The position numbers and the translations under genes were made by a program. The notes below the pieces were generated by a model. It did no database searches and was not told the DNA's origin. It saw nothing but the letters and a program-made list of their open reading frames with translations. Shown here in pieces: positions 8,528 to 15,509 of a stretch of DNA of 34,104 nt. The first letter of the stretch is position 1; every line of letters begins with the position of its first letter. The DNA is from Peribacillus psychrosaccharolyticus ATCC 23296. Lineage in GTDB: Bacteria > Bacillota > Bacilli > Bacillales > DSM-1321. The stretch covers positions 1 to 34,104 of the forward strand of contig NZ_AJTN02000156.1 in the NCBI RefSeq assembly GCF_000305495.1, in the 5' to 3' direction.

Positions 8528-9010
8528 TTGACTACTACCTATGTAAAATGGGGGCAATCAAGAATAAAATTAACTTGGGAAAAAAACAGCATACTCCCCC
8601 AAAATCATATAATTACATCTGTACATGGCTTTTGTTTTCAAGATGATCAATTATTATTGGTCTTTAACCATCGAGGTTGGGATTTTCCTGGAGGACACAT
8701 GGAAACAGGTGAAACGCCAGAGAAGTGCTTTAAACGGGAAGCCTTGGAAGAAGGATATGTTGAAGGAGATTGTATAGTGCTTGGATACATAATCGTTGAC
8801 CATAGTGAAAATCCGTTATGGACAGCGAACAGTCCGTATCCTAAGATTGGTTTTCAAGTGTTTTACAAAATGAATATAACCAAACTGCTTCCATTTGAAG
8901 GGGAATATGAATCTGCTCAACGTATGTTTATTTCTCCTTACGATGTTTCCTCTACTTATCATGAATGGAATAGCCTTTATCAAGAGATATTGAATTGCGC
9001 TCTAGACTAG
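8528..9010 (+). CDS. NUDIX hydrolase
   Basis: Pyrophosphohydrolase of the NUDIX superfamily, 160 aa from the chosen start. The NUDIX box is GGHMETGETPEKCFKREALE followed by EGYVEG: the G-x5-E-x7-RE part is intact, and the EE pair is followed by GY rather than the usual x-G. The TTG at 8528 is chosen because GGGAGAGGG (8513-8521) sits six bases upstream; the in-frame ATG at 8465 has no ribosome binding site and would add a hydrophobic 21-residue leader without family precedent. The substrate is unknown. Confidence 0.85.
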   Translation: MTTTYVKWGQSRIKLTWEKNSILPQNHIITSVHGFCFQDDQLLLVFNHRGWDFPGGHMETGETPEKCFKREALEEGYVEGDCIVLGYIIVDHSENPLWTANSPYPKIGFQVFYKMNITKLLPFEGEYESAQRMFISPYDVSSTYHEWNSLYQEILNCALD

Positions 9011-9018
9011 GAGCGTAT

Positions 9019-9047
9019 AGACCTTCGAAATATGAAGGTCTTTTTTT
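9019..9047 (+). terminator. terminator after the NUDIX gene
   Basis: AGACCTTC pairs with GAAGGTCT over a seven-base loop, followed by a run of T. Confidence 0.92.
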
Positions 9048-9135
9048 GATTTCATCAAATCTTTTGAAAAAATGATTACAATTTGCATGGTTATGGGTAG
9101 TTAAAGAATAACGAATATCTATGGAGGTAATAAAT

Positions 9136-9747
9136 ATGTCGACGGTTAAATTAGCGATTATCTATTATAGCTCTACCGGAACGAATTATCAGTTAGCTTC
9201 TTGGGCTGCAGAAGCAGCAAAAGAAGCGGGTGCAGAGGTAAAGATTCTTAAGGTTAAGGAAACAACTCCAGCAGAAGTAATTGAAGGAAATGAAAAGTGG
9301 AAAAGGACAGTTGAGAAAACGAAGGAAATAGCAGAGGTGGCGCTAGAAGACTTGGAATGGGCAGATGCATTTATTTTCAGTACGCCAACACGTTATGGAA
9401 ATGTACCGGCACAGTTTCAGCAGTTTTTAGATACAACCGGCGGCCTCTGGGCAGAAGGGAAACTTGCTAATAAAGTTGTGAGTGCCATGGCTTCCGCTCA
9501 GAATCCACATGGTGGTCAGGAAGCGACGATTCTCTCGCTTTATACATCTATGTATCATTGGGGTGCAATTGTGGCAGCTCCGGGCTATACGGATCCAGTG
9601 ACGGTTACTGCAGGTGGAAATCCTTATGGAACGAGCGTTACTGTCGACCAGGAGGGAAAAATGCAGGAAGACGTGGAGGAAGCGGTGAAGTATCAAGCAA
9701 AACGAACGGTTTCAGTTGCAGAATGGGTGAAAAAAGGCTTGGAGTAA
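9136..9747 (+). CDS. wrbA: NAD(P)H:quinone oxidoreductase, WrbA/type IV flavodoxin-like
   Basis: FMN-dependent two-electron quinone reductase of the WrbA family, thought to protect against quinone redox cycling. 203 aa from ATG 9136; GGAGG (9123-9127) lies eight bases upstream, so the in-frame ATG at 9121, which precedes the ribosome binding site, is rejected. The flavodoxin phosphate loop is IIYYSSTGTNYQLA near the N-terminus; FSTPTRYGNVPAQFQQFLDT and SAQNPHGGQEATILSLYTSM are the family signature blocks that bind FMN. Single gene following a terminator; no promoter stood out. Confidence 0.92.
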   Translation: MSTVKLAIIYYSSTGTNYQLASWAAEAAKEAGAEVKILKVKETTPAEVIEGNEKWKRTVEKTKEIAEVALEDLEWADAFIFSTPTRYGNVPAQFQQFLDTTGGLWAEGKLANKVVSAMASAQNPHGGQEATILSLYTSMYHWGAIVAAPGYTDPVTVTAGGNPYGTSVTVDQEGKMQEDVEEAVKYQAKRTVSVAEWVKKGLE

Positions 9748-9829
9748 GAAAAGATTTTAATAAATTGGAAAAATAAAGGGAAATGAAAGAGTGAACTCGA
9801 ACCTTTCTTTTAAAGGGGGATCGAGTTCT

Positions 9830-10564
9830 ATGCTTTTGTTTTTCAGGGTTTTTGTTTGGGTTATATTTACAGCACTCCTGGCATATGTTTTTCTATCATG
9901 GAGAAATAAGGAAGCGGTAAGTAAAAAAATCGAAGTAATCCGGAAAACGTGGTATCTTATATTTATTTTAGGTGCTCTAATTTTTTGGACAGTTCATCCG
10001 ATGAGCATCTTTGACAGCTGGAAGAATTATATAATTGTTGCAGTTATTATTGTTTTAATTGATATGTTTGTTTTTCTGAGTATGTATATCTCTAAGGTTG
10101 GCGATCATGAGCTTACAGCTGCAACGAAAGCAGTAGCCGAAAATGATAAAGTATTAACGGACAACCGAGAAAAAATAAAAAACATGTTTTCTTTATTGAA
10201 AAAAGAGGGGATTCCTGAGTATTACCAAACCAATCAGGAGTATCTTGACTATTTAAGTATCCTCTTACAGGCTTATGTGGAGAAGGATGGAATGAGTGTT
10301 CATATCTTGCCTTTTAAAACGGACCAAGATAAACAATTGGCACTTACTGGGTTAAACGACTTGAATACAAGTGCTATCCGTGCTACATTGGAAAGAGAGG
10401 ATACGTATTACAACGATGAAGAGAAGATGGCGCTTAATCCTGTTAGTATTTTAACTGACCCATATATCATAAAAGTCAAATCACGTTCCTTTGTATCTGA
10501 AGTAGATTGTTTACTTATAGCTCTTCTGATTATGATCTTTGATATGGTAATAAAGCAGCGATAA
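9830..10564 (+). CDS. spoIISA: SpoIISA-type membrane toxin
   Basis: Toxin of the SpoIIS system, a membrane protein whose cytosolic domain kills the cell or blocks sporulation unless bound by SpoIISB. 244 aa from ATG 9830 (AAAGGGGGA nine bases upstream; GTG 9791 would be in frame but adds 13 residues absent from the B. subtilis protein). There are three N-terminal membrane helices: about residues 3-20, 40-56 (RKTWYLIFILGALIFWTVHP) and 65-88 (YIIVAVIIVLIDMFVFLSMY), then a GAF-like cytosolic domain. RKTWYL, FWT.P.S, and the ending VKSRSFVSEVDCLLIALL match the B. subtilis toxin as I recall it. The antitoxin follows directly. Confidence 0.92.
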   Translation: MLLFFRVFVWVIFTALLAYVFLSWRNKEAVSKKIEVIRKTWYLIFILGALIFWTVHPMSIFDSWKNYIIVAVIIVLIDMFVFLSMYISKVGDHELTAATKAVAENDKVLTDNREKIKNMFSLLKKEGIPEYYQTNQEYLDYLSILLQAYVEKDGMSVHILPFKTDQDKQLALTGLNDLNTSAIRATLEREDTYYNDEEKMALNPVSILTDPYIIKVKSRSFVSEVDCLLIALLIMIFDMVIKQR

Positions 10565-10581
10565 AGGCGGTGATGGATAAA

Positions 10582-10755
10582 ATGAGTATCTACGATAAGG
10601 GCAGTGAACATGCTTCTGTAGCAGTTAGAAAACCAAAGGTAAAAACACCAGAAGTCGGTTTAAGTCCCCAGACAAAAAAACTAATGGCTCAAAATGAGCA
10701 AATTATCCATAAACAAAAACGAACGGTATTCAGTCGTTTGAAAGCAATTTTTTAA
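10582..10755 (+). CDS. spoIISB: SpoIISB-type antitoxin
   Basis: Small basic antitoxin that neutralises SpoIISA by wrapping its cytosolic domain. 57 aa from ATG 10582. The near-perfect anti-16S sequence AAGGCGGTGAT at 10564-10574 lies upstream and excludes GTG 10570 and ATG 10573, which it overlaps. The core LSPQTKKLMAQNEQIIHKQK matches the B. subtilis pattern SPHTARIFKENERLIDEYKR in spacing and hydropathy. The gap to spoIISA is under 20 bases. A terminator follows. Confidence 0.88.
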   Translation: MSIYDKGSEHASVAVRKPKVKTPEVGLSPQTKKLMAQNEQIIHKQKRTVFSRLKAIF

Positions 10756-10790
10756 AAAAGAGCAAGGAAACTAATTTCCTTGTTCTTTTT
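10756..10790 (+). terminator. terminator after spoIISB
   Basis: AAAGAGCAAGGAAA pairs with TTTCCTTGTTCTTT, followed by T. Confidence 0.88.
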
Positions 10791-10853
10791 CATGTTTTTT
10801 TACATACTGCATATACTACAGAAAATCATCAGCTTTGAAAAAGGACGGATCTC

Positions 10854-10988
10854 ATGAATCGAAAACCGAGCAGAGTAAACATACCCGAACCATCACCAGC
10901 ACCATCGGATCAAAAAATGCATGAAAATAACGTGTATCTCCTAAAGTACTTGGAAAACCTAAAGAAAAAACGCTGGAGATTATTATAG
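10854..10988 (+). CDS. 44-residue small protein, possible SpoIISC-like second antitoxin
   Basis: Short ORF starting MNRKPSRVNIPEPSPAPS and ending ENLKKKRWRLL, with AAGGACGG seven bases before the ATG. B. subtilis has a third gene, spoIISC (45 aa), downstream of spoIISB that can also counter SpoIISA. Position, length, high lysine/arginine content and the pattern P-x-x-x-SDQKMHENN.YLLKYLENLKKK resemble the SpoIISB C-terminal core (S-P-x-T followed by an N-E/L-I helix and a basic tail), though identity is low. The spoIISB terminator lies before it, so it would need readthrough or its own promoter (TTTACA near 10799 is a weak -35). It may instead be an unrelated small protein. Confidence 0.55.
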   Translation: MNRKPSRVNIPEPSPAPSDQKMHENNVYLLKYLENLKKKRWRLL

Positions 10989-10993
10989 AAGGA

Positions 10994-11040
10994 GATTAAA
11001 GAAAGGCGGAATTTTTTAAAAATGCTGCCTTTATTTAATC
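10994..11040 (+). other. inverted repeat without T-run
   Basis: GATTAAAGAAAGGCGG (10994-11009) can pair with GCTGCCTTTATTTAATC across an A/T-rich loop. It directly follows the small ORF and could be a terminator or an RNA-stabilising hairpin; the lack of a downstream T-run argues against a classic terminator. Confidence 0.5.
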
Positions 11041-11075
11041 TCGGACAAATCAATTTAATAAACCCGTACTAAGAC

Positions 11076-11104
11076 TATACATTCATGTGAAGCTACTATA
11101 TAAT
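11076..11104 (+). promoter_or_regulatory. promoter of the TPP riboswitch transcript
   Basis: TATACA (11076-11081), 17-base spacer, TATAAT (11099-11104); the start would be near 11111, just before the aptamer. Confidence 0.55.
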
Positions 11105-11130
11105 ACTAAAAGAATTGAATAAAATATAAC

Positions 11131-11226
11131 TAGGGGAGTCCAATTAAGTAGGGCTGAGAGAGAAGTACGTTGAAACTTCTTGACTCTTGGGACCTGATCT
11201 GGCTCATACCAGCGTGGGGAAGTTAG
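11131..11226 (+). promoter_or_regulatory. TPP riboswitch (thi box)
   Basis: The conserved thi-box segments are present in order: GGGGAGTCC, GGGCTGAGAGAG, the P3 arm, then TTGGGACCTGATCTGG and CATACCAGCGTGGGGAAGTT. These are the pyrimidine-sensing GCUGAGA bulge and the pyrophosphate-sensing ACCUGAUCUGG...ACCAGCG...GGGAAG core. The insert in the P3 arm (AGAAGTACGTTGAAACTTCT) folds as a hairpin. A terminator 30 bases downstream implies transcriptional control: thiamine pyrophosphate should switch the transcript off. Confidence 0.95.
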
Positions 11227-11257
11227 CATTATTTAAAACAATACTTCTAATCATAAG

Positions 11258-11293
11258 CCGGGTCCAACTTATTTGTTGGATGCCGGTTTTTTT
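11258..11293 (+). terminator. riboswitch expression-platform terminator
   Basis: CCGG-TCCAAC pairs with GTTGGA-CCGG with small bulges, followed by seven T. It is the OFF-state terminator of the TPP riboswitch. Confidence 0.88.
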
Positions 11294-11394
11294 ATACTGA
11301 TTAGTCCTTTAGATTCGACTAGGAGAGTATGTAATGGCTCCACTTATGTTGAATGAAACCGAGATTTATTCTTTTATTGAAGGAGTTGTTTTTT

Positions 11395-12159
11395 ATGGAA
11401 TTAAAAGATCAAGTTGTATTAGTGACGGGTAGTAGTAGAGGACTAGGTGCAGCAATCGCCAAAGCATTTGGACGTGAAGGATCTCGCGTCATTGTTAATT
11501 ATTTTCAGAATGAAGAAAAAGCTCAACAAGTAGTAGACAGTATCGGTAAGGACCATGCTATGGCCATTAAAGCTGATGTTAGGAATCAATCTGACATAGA
11601 GACCCTATTCAAGTTGGCTAAAAATCATTTTGGTGAGAACATTACTACAGTCGTAAACAATGCATTAGTAAATTTCCAATTTGATGCCACAAACAGAAAG
11701 ACAGCAGAAACAATCACATGGGATGAGTATCAAGTACAACTAGAAGGAAGTGTAAAAGCGTCACTACATACTGTACAAGCAGCTATCAATGATATGGAGC
11801 AAAGAGAATTTGGGCGTTTTATCAATATTGGCACAAACCTTTTTCAAAATCCTGTGGTGGCTTATCATGACTACAATACAAGTAAGGCGGCTTTACTCGG
11901 TTTTACACGCAGCATGGCCAAAGAATTAGGAGCAAAAGGCATTACTGTAAACATGGTCTCTGGAGGACTTTTAAAACAAACAGATGCTAGCTCAAAAACA
12001 TCTGCTGAAGTCTTTACAATGATCCGAGATAGTACACCATTACAAAAGGTCACAAGTCCAGAAGATGTTGCTGATGCAGTCTTATTTTTTGCATCCCCTT
12101 GGAGCCGTGCCGTTACTGGTCAAAATTTAGTAGTGGATGGCGGATTAGTGATGGATTGA
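11395..12159 (+). CDS. short-chain dehydrogenase/reductase (FabG-like)
   Basis: NAD(P)-dependent SDR of 254 aa. Rossmann motif TGSSRGLGAAIAKAF at about residues 12-26, the NNAL segment (NNAG in most SDRs) at about residue 93, the YNTSK catalytic Y-x3-K motif, and the C-terminal GQNLVVDGGLVMD. ATG 11395 has AGGAG nine bases upstream; the in-frame start at 11353 lacks one. The residue 13 before the catalytic Tyr, normally Ser, is Thr in NIGTNLFQNP, an unusual substitution. The gene lies about 100 bases after a TPP riboswitch terminator on the same strand, so it may be thiamine-controlled. Annotation pipelines usually call this group 3-oxoacyl-ACP reductase; substrate unknown. Confidence 0.85.
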   Translation: MELKDQVVLVTGSSRGLGAAIAKAFGREGSRVIVNYFQNEEKAQQVVDSIGKDHAMAIKADVRNQSDIETLFKLAKNHFGENITTVVNNALVNFQFDATNRKTAETITWDEYQVQLEGSVKASLHTVQAAINDMEQREFGRFINIGTNLFQNPVVAYHDYNTSKAALLGFTRSMAKELGAKGITVNMVSGGLLKQTDASSKTSAEVFTMIRDSTPLQKVTSPEDVADAVLFFASPWSRAVTGQNLVVDGGLVMD

Positions 12160-12267
12160 AAGGATATAAAACACATAGCTTTCACATGGTATTTGTAAGG
12201 GGTCTCTTTATTGGCTAAAAATATTTTTAACTCCTTAAAACGTTCTTGTTAAATAAAATATGAATAG

Positions 12268-12411
12268 TTATCCCGATTGAATTGATTGAAGGAAGTTTCG
12301 TACCCTAGAATGTTTCAGGTATTGTCTTTCTATTATTACTTCCCAACTTCCCACAGTAAGCCCCACATCTTTGGACAGTCCTACCAAAAGTGCATCAAAA
12401 GGTGAAGTTCA
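12268..12411 (-). pseudogene. possible C-terminal remnant of a PBP-domain protein
   Basis: Minus-strand open frame of about 47 codons with no start, ending at a stop at 12268. The text includes SPFDALLVGLSKDVGL, then ERQYLKHSRVRNFLQSIQS, which resembles the end of periplasmic-binding-type domains found in molybdate/excisionase-like regulators (pattern GL-aeery-v-reyL-dpRVq-LL). There is no upstream partner sequence, so if real it is a decayed fragment. It lies in the 428-base gap between the SDR and MarR genes, which otherwise holds nothing I can recognise before the operators at 12504. Confidence 0.25.
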
Positions 12412-12503
12412 AGGTCTGATTGTCTAGTCAAGGAAATACCAAGGGTTAATATTAAAATTCCTAATACATAACATATTTGACTTTACTCAACTTCTTATTT
12501 TTG

Positions 12504-12515
12504 TTGCAAATGCAA
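12504..12515. promoter_or_regulatory. palindromic operator 1 upstream of marR
   Basis: TTGCA-AA-TGCAA, a 12-bp perfect dyad. With its flank it is the inverted copy of the site at 12551 (TTTTTGTTGCAAATGCAA against TTGCATTTGCAACAAAAA, 18 bp). Typical size of a MarR-family operator; probably autoregulatory. Confidence 0.65.
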
Positions 12516-12550
12516 TAAATTAAAGTTAGACTGAATGCGTACTACTCATG

Positions 12551-12562
12551 TTGCATTTGCAA
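12551..12562. promoter_or_regulatory. palindromic operator 2 upstream of marR
   Basis: TTGCA-TT-TGCAA, second copy, 47 bases from the first centre to centre and 26 bases before the marR start, overlapping the probable 5' UTR. Confidence 0.65.
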
Positions 12563-12587
12563 CAAAAAATTATTCAAAGGAGTAAAT

Positions 12588-13040
12588 ATGAAGGAAATTC
12601 TACGTGAGATTGGAATGATAGCGAGGGCATTAGATTCTATAAGTAATATAGAGTTTAAAGAATTTGACCTTACAAAAGGGCAGTATTTGTACCTTGTTCG
12701 AATATGTGAAAACCGAGGAATCATTCAAGAAAAGTTAGCTGAAATGATAAAAGTAGATCGAACAACGGCAGCTCGTGCAGTACAAAAACTTGAAATTAAT
12801 GGCTTTATTGAAAAGAAGGGAGATGCACATAACAAAAAAATTAAAAAACTCTTTCCAACAGAAAAGGGAGAAAGTGTTTATCCTTTCATAAAAAGAGAAA
12901 ATGATTATTCCAATATCATGGCATTAGAGGGGTTTTCCGAGAAAGAAGCAGAAACCACTTTCAACCTTCTCCAAAGAATAAGAGAAAATGTAGAAAAGGA
13001 ATGGGGATTTGTTAAAAAAGGGACCAAGAGAAATTATTGA
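12588..13040 (+). CDS. MarR-family transcriptional regulator
   Basis: Winged-helix regulator of 150 aa. The DNA-binding region is LTKGQYLYLVRICENRGIIQ followed by EKLAEMIKVDRTTAARAVQKLE and a wing with GFIEKKGDAHNKKIKKLFPT, the canonical MarR arrangement, with flanking dimerisation helices at both ends. AAAGGAG precedes the ATG. Two matching palindromes upstream suggest it represses its own operon, which includes the downstream acetyltransferase 25 bases away. Pairing of a MarR regulator with a polyamine acetyltransferase suggests control by polyamines or a related stress signal, but the ligand is unknown. Confidence 0.9.
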   Translation: MKEILREIGMIARALDSISNIEFKEFDLTKGQYLYLVRICENRGIIQEKLAEMIKVDRTTAARAVQKLEINGFIEKKGDAHNKKIKKLFPTEKGESVYPFIKRENDYSNIMALEGFSEKEAETTFNLLQRIRENVEKEWGFVKKGTKRNY

Positions 13041-13065
13041 TTATATAAAGGAGCGAAATATTCAA

Positions 13066-13581
<516 letters not shown>

Positions 13582-13697
13582 CTTTTTTGAATGAAAAGTC
13601 AAAGATGTTGATGGAATTTGGAGTTTTGTTCAAAAAAAAGTTCTTTGGCACGATTGTCACAACAGAACAATGGAAACCAATTGCCACTTATTTGCCA

Positions 13698-13725
13698 TTG
13701 CAGTTAATTGAAAAATGTGTATAAT
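13698..13725 (+). promoter_or_regulatory. promoter of the guanidine riboswitch transcript
   Basis: TTGCAG (13698-13703), 16-base spacer, TATAAT (13720-13725); the start would be near 13732. Confidence 0.6.
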
Positions 13726-13752
13726 TCAAAAAAACAGCATAATTTGAATGTT

Positions 13753-13843
13753 TTCTATGGTCCGCAACAATCAATGTTGGTCTGTTCCGAGAGAAAACTC
13801 ACAACATTGTTGTGTCACGGAAGGATAATAGCCTAGGAGAAAC
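13753..13843 (+). promoter_or_regulatory. ykkC (guanidine-I) riboswitch aptamer
   Basis: The ykkC consensus blocks appear in order: TCTATGGTCCGC, TTGGTCTGTTCCGAGAGAAAAC, a GC-poor hairpin arm (CACAAC/GTTGTG), then TGTCACGGAAGGATAATAGCC and TAGGAGAAACT. These correspond to the GGUCCG-GAGAG and ACGGRRGGAxAAAAGCCxGGGAGA cores. The 3' core overlaps the following terminator stem, so ligand binding should prevent termination (ON switch), as known for guanidine-I. Distinguishing guanidine-I from the ppGpp and PRPP subtypes rests on the downstream remnant (efflux-like) and on overall fit. Confidence 0.88.
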
Positions 13844-13872
13844 TGTTTAATAGTTATCTCTTAGGCTTTTTT
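13830..13872 (+). terminator. riboswitch expression-platform terminator
   Basis: AGCCTAGGAGAAACT pairs with AGTTATCTCTTAGGCT, followed by T6; its 5' arm is part of the aptamer core. Confidence 0.9.
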
Positions 13873-13912
13873 GTTTTTTTAGGTAAGGATAAACTAGGAG
13901 GTGTTTGTTTAA

Positions 13913-13969
13913 ATGAATACAAACTGGATTAAAGTTTTTGTAAAAAACCGCGAATCGACCCAGGAGTAA
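13913..13969 (+). pseudogene. remnant of a small multidrug-resistance (SMR)/guanidine exporter gene
   Basis: Only 18 residues: MNTNWIKVFVKNRESTQE. It has a strong ribosome binding site (AGGAGGTG, 13895-13902) and sits right after the guanidine riboswitch, where Bacillus normally has a ykkCD-type SMR pair. The first ten residues fit the start of an SMR protein (M-x-W-hydrophobic); the last eight look like a charged C-terminus. The likeliest history is an internal deletion fusing the start of the first exporter gene to the end of the last. No other exporter sequence follows. Confidence 0.55.
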
Positions 13970-14028
13970 CCTCTCCAACTAAAGGTTAATGATGAAAAAT
14001 CCAAGGTAGATCGTCTTTGGAATAGAAC

Positions 14029-14565
14029 CTATTTCAGTTTTAGATAATCGGTAGTTGGAAAATTTTTTTTAATTGTTCGTATCTGACCACGATGGTTTAT
14101 TTCGTCCTCCATGACGTGAAACCAAAGGTAGTAGTTATTATAAGGAATCCCATTCTCCCATTGGTTTTCCTCGTATAACCAGGAATCGGTCTTTGACTTA
14201 AGCTGTATCAAAGTGTTTTCTCTAACTAGATTTAATTCTTTGAGGTAATAATCAAGAGATTGGTCTTTAATACTAGCTTTAGCATTGTCTCCAAGTTCTA
14301 ACGCTGTTCCCCATTTCAATTGCTCATGTTCACCTAAATCCCTGTTTTCAAATGCAATAATTTGATGAACAAACTCAATTGAAGCAATGTGTAATAAAAG
14401 CGCACCAATAGAATTTGAAGTATCATTTCCTATGTAATCTAATTCATTTTGACGGAGGCTGCTTATTTCATTCAATGTAATTTCTCGTGTATGTTCAAGC
14501 ATAGAAACAAGTTCCCCGATTCTATCTGTAAAGTTGTCTTTTGTTATTATCCTATAATCGATCAT
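14029..14565 (-). CDS. DinB-superfamily protein
   Basis: Four-helix-bundle protein of 178 aa, DinB/YfiT-like family of putative metal-dependent enzymes (thiol transferases among characterised members). The metal-binding pattern is H59 in GALLLHIASIEFVHQ and the H150/H158 pair in WFHVMEDEINHRGQI; the closing HRGQI motif is the hallmark. AAGGGGAGAAATT precedes the ATG. It is convergent with the guanidine riboswitch region, and its 3' end lies 60 bases from the exporter remnant. The cofactor (bacillithiol is plausible in Bacillaceae) is inferred only. Confidence 0.85.
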   Translation of the reverse strand: MIDYRIITKDNFTDRIGELVSMLEHTREITLNEISSLRQNELDYIGNDTSNSIGALLLHIASIEFVHQIIAFENRDLGEHEQLKWGTALELGDNAKASIKDQSLDYYLKELNLVRENTLIQLKSKTDSWLYEENQWENGIPYNNYYLWFHVMEDEINHRGQIRTIKKNFPTTDYLKLK

Positions 14566-14858
14566 AATTTCTCCCCTTATTCCTTGTTCTTATAAAATTA
14601 TCACAATGAAAAAGGAAATAAAAGGATGATGTTTCTTTGTGTGCAATGGTATAATCTTGCCTATAAAGCAAAGCCATGCTGTTTTTCAAACAATGACGTG
14701 TATATCCTTTATACATAAACTCTTATTCTTCCTTCTATTTATCTTACATAATAACAAAGGACTCTATCTCCTAATAAATGTTCAGGAGTTTTTCTCGAAC
14801 AAGAAACAGTTAGAGTTAACGTTTGCCTAACGGTGATGTCTAAAAAAGGGGGAATAGG
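14566..14858. other. non-coding gap between DinB and lipoprotein genes
   Basis: AT-rich spacer between divergent genes. One frame of 63 codons is open on the plus strand but has no ribosome binding site and a biased, family-less composition. A weak CTCCT/AGGAG hairpin with TTTTT at 14768-14793 could be a terminator. Nothing else recognised. Confidence 0.4.
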
Positions 14859-15309
14859 GTGAAAAGCTATCTTTTTATATTGTACATGCTTGTGGCTCTT
14901 GTCCTTACCGGTTGCTCAAAAGAGGATGTCGGGGGGAAAACCCCTAAAAGTCTATATCAATAGTGATCAACAAAAGTATGAAGCAACGCTAGGAACTTAT
15001 TGTTGGAAAGCAACCTGTGTTGGTACGGTTGGACCCGTTGAACTGTTGAAGAAAAAGAAGTCGGTTCAAGTAAAGCCTGGCGAAAACATAACTATCTTCA
15101 TGGACTACGAACCAAAACCGAATGAATACACACTAATACTACTTAATGGAGACCTTGAAAAGGAAATCTCGCTCAAAGAACAAGGGTTTTCCGCCCCAAT
15201 ACAAAAAGGGGTATATGTTTATTATTATAGTGTAGGGTGGATGGATGAAAAGGAAGAACATGTATCAAACGGAGATGCTTACTATGCATTAGCTTTGGAA
15301 GTAAAGTAG
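14859..15309 (+). pseudogene. lipoprotein of unknown function, frameshifted at a G6 tract
   Basis: A GTG start at 14859 (AAGGGGG upstream) gives MKSYLFILYMLVALVLTGCS, a clean lipoprotein signal with lipobox LTGC at residues 16-19. That frame stops after 34 codons. The mature domain continues in another frame after GGGGGG at 14931-14936: KPLKVYINSDQQKYEATLG through GDAYYALALEVK. With five G the two join seamlessly (D-V-G-G-K-P-L-K-V-Y). The domain, about 130 residues with a TYCWKATCVG motif containing two cysteines, looks like a small beta-rich extracytoplasmic domain; I do not recognise the family. Either phase-variable, decayed or a sequencing indel. Confidence 0.75.
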
Positions 15310-15462
15310 GGATTCTGTAACCCATAGTAGTCAATTAAGTTATTCTTCAAGTCACGTTTCTCTTTACAGTTCCTCCTGATTTCTAAATTTAAATCATTGA
15401 TAGAATATAGAAAACTCCCCCTACAACGCAACAAAAAGAATATAATGTGTCACCACAATTTA

Positions 15463-15506
15463 AAAAGCGTGCTTATTGGTCATCTCAGACTTTTAAGCAC
15501 GCTTTT
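15463..15506 (-). terminator. terminator of the histidinol-phosphatase gene
   Basis: AAAAGCGTGCTTA and TAAGCACGCTTTT form a perfect 13-bp stem; works on either strand and lies directly after the minus-strand stop. Confidence 0.85.
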
Positions 15507-15509
15507 ATG

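Noticed and set aside
11335-11430. 31-codon ORF starting ATGGCTCCA with a fair ribosome binding site before the SDR gene
   Set aside because: It overlaps the SDR start in another frame and has no recognisable sequence; a regulatory upstream ORF cannot be excluded but is not supported.
14639-14830. 63-codon plus-strand frame before the lipoprotein gene
   Set aside because: Very hydrophobic, AT-driven, without ribosome binding site or family; treated as chance.
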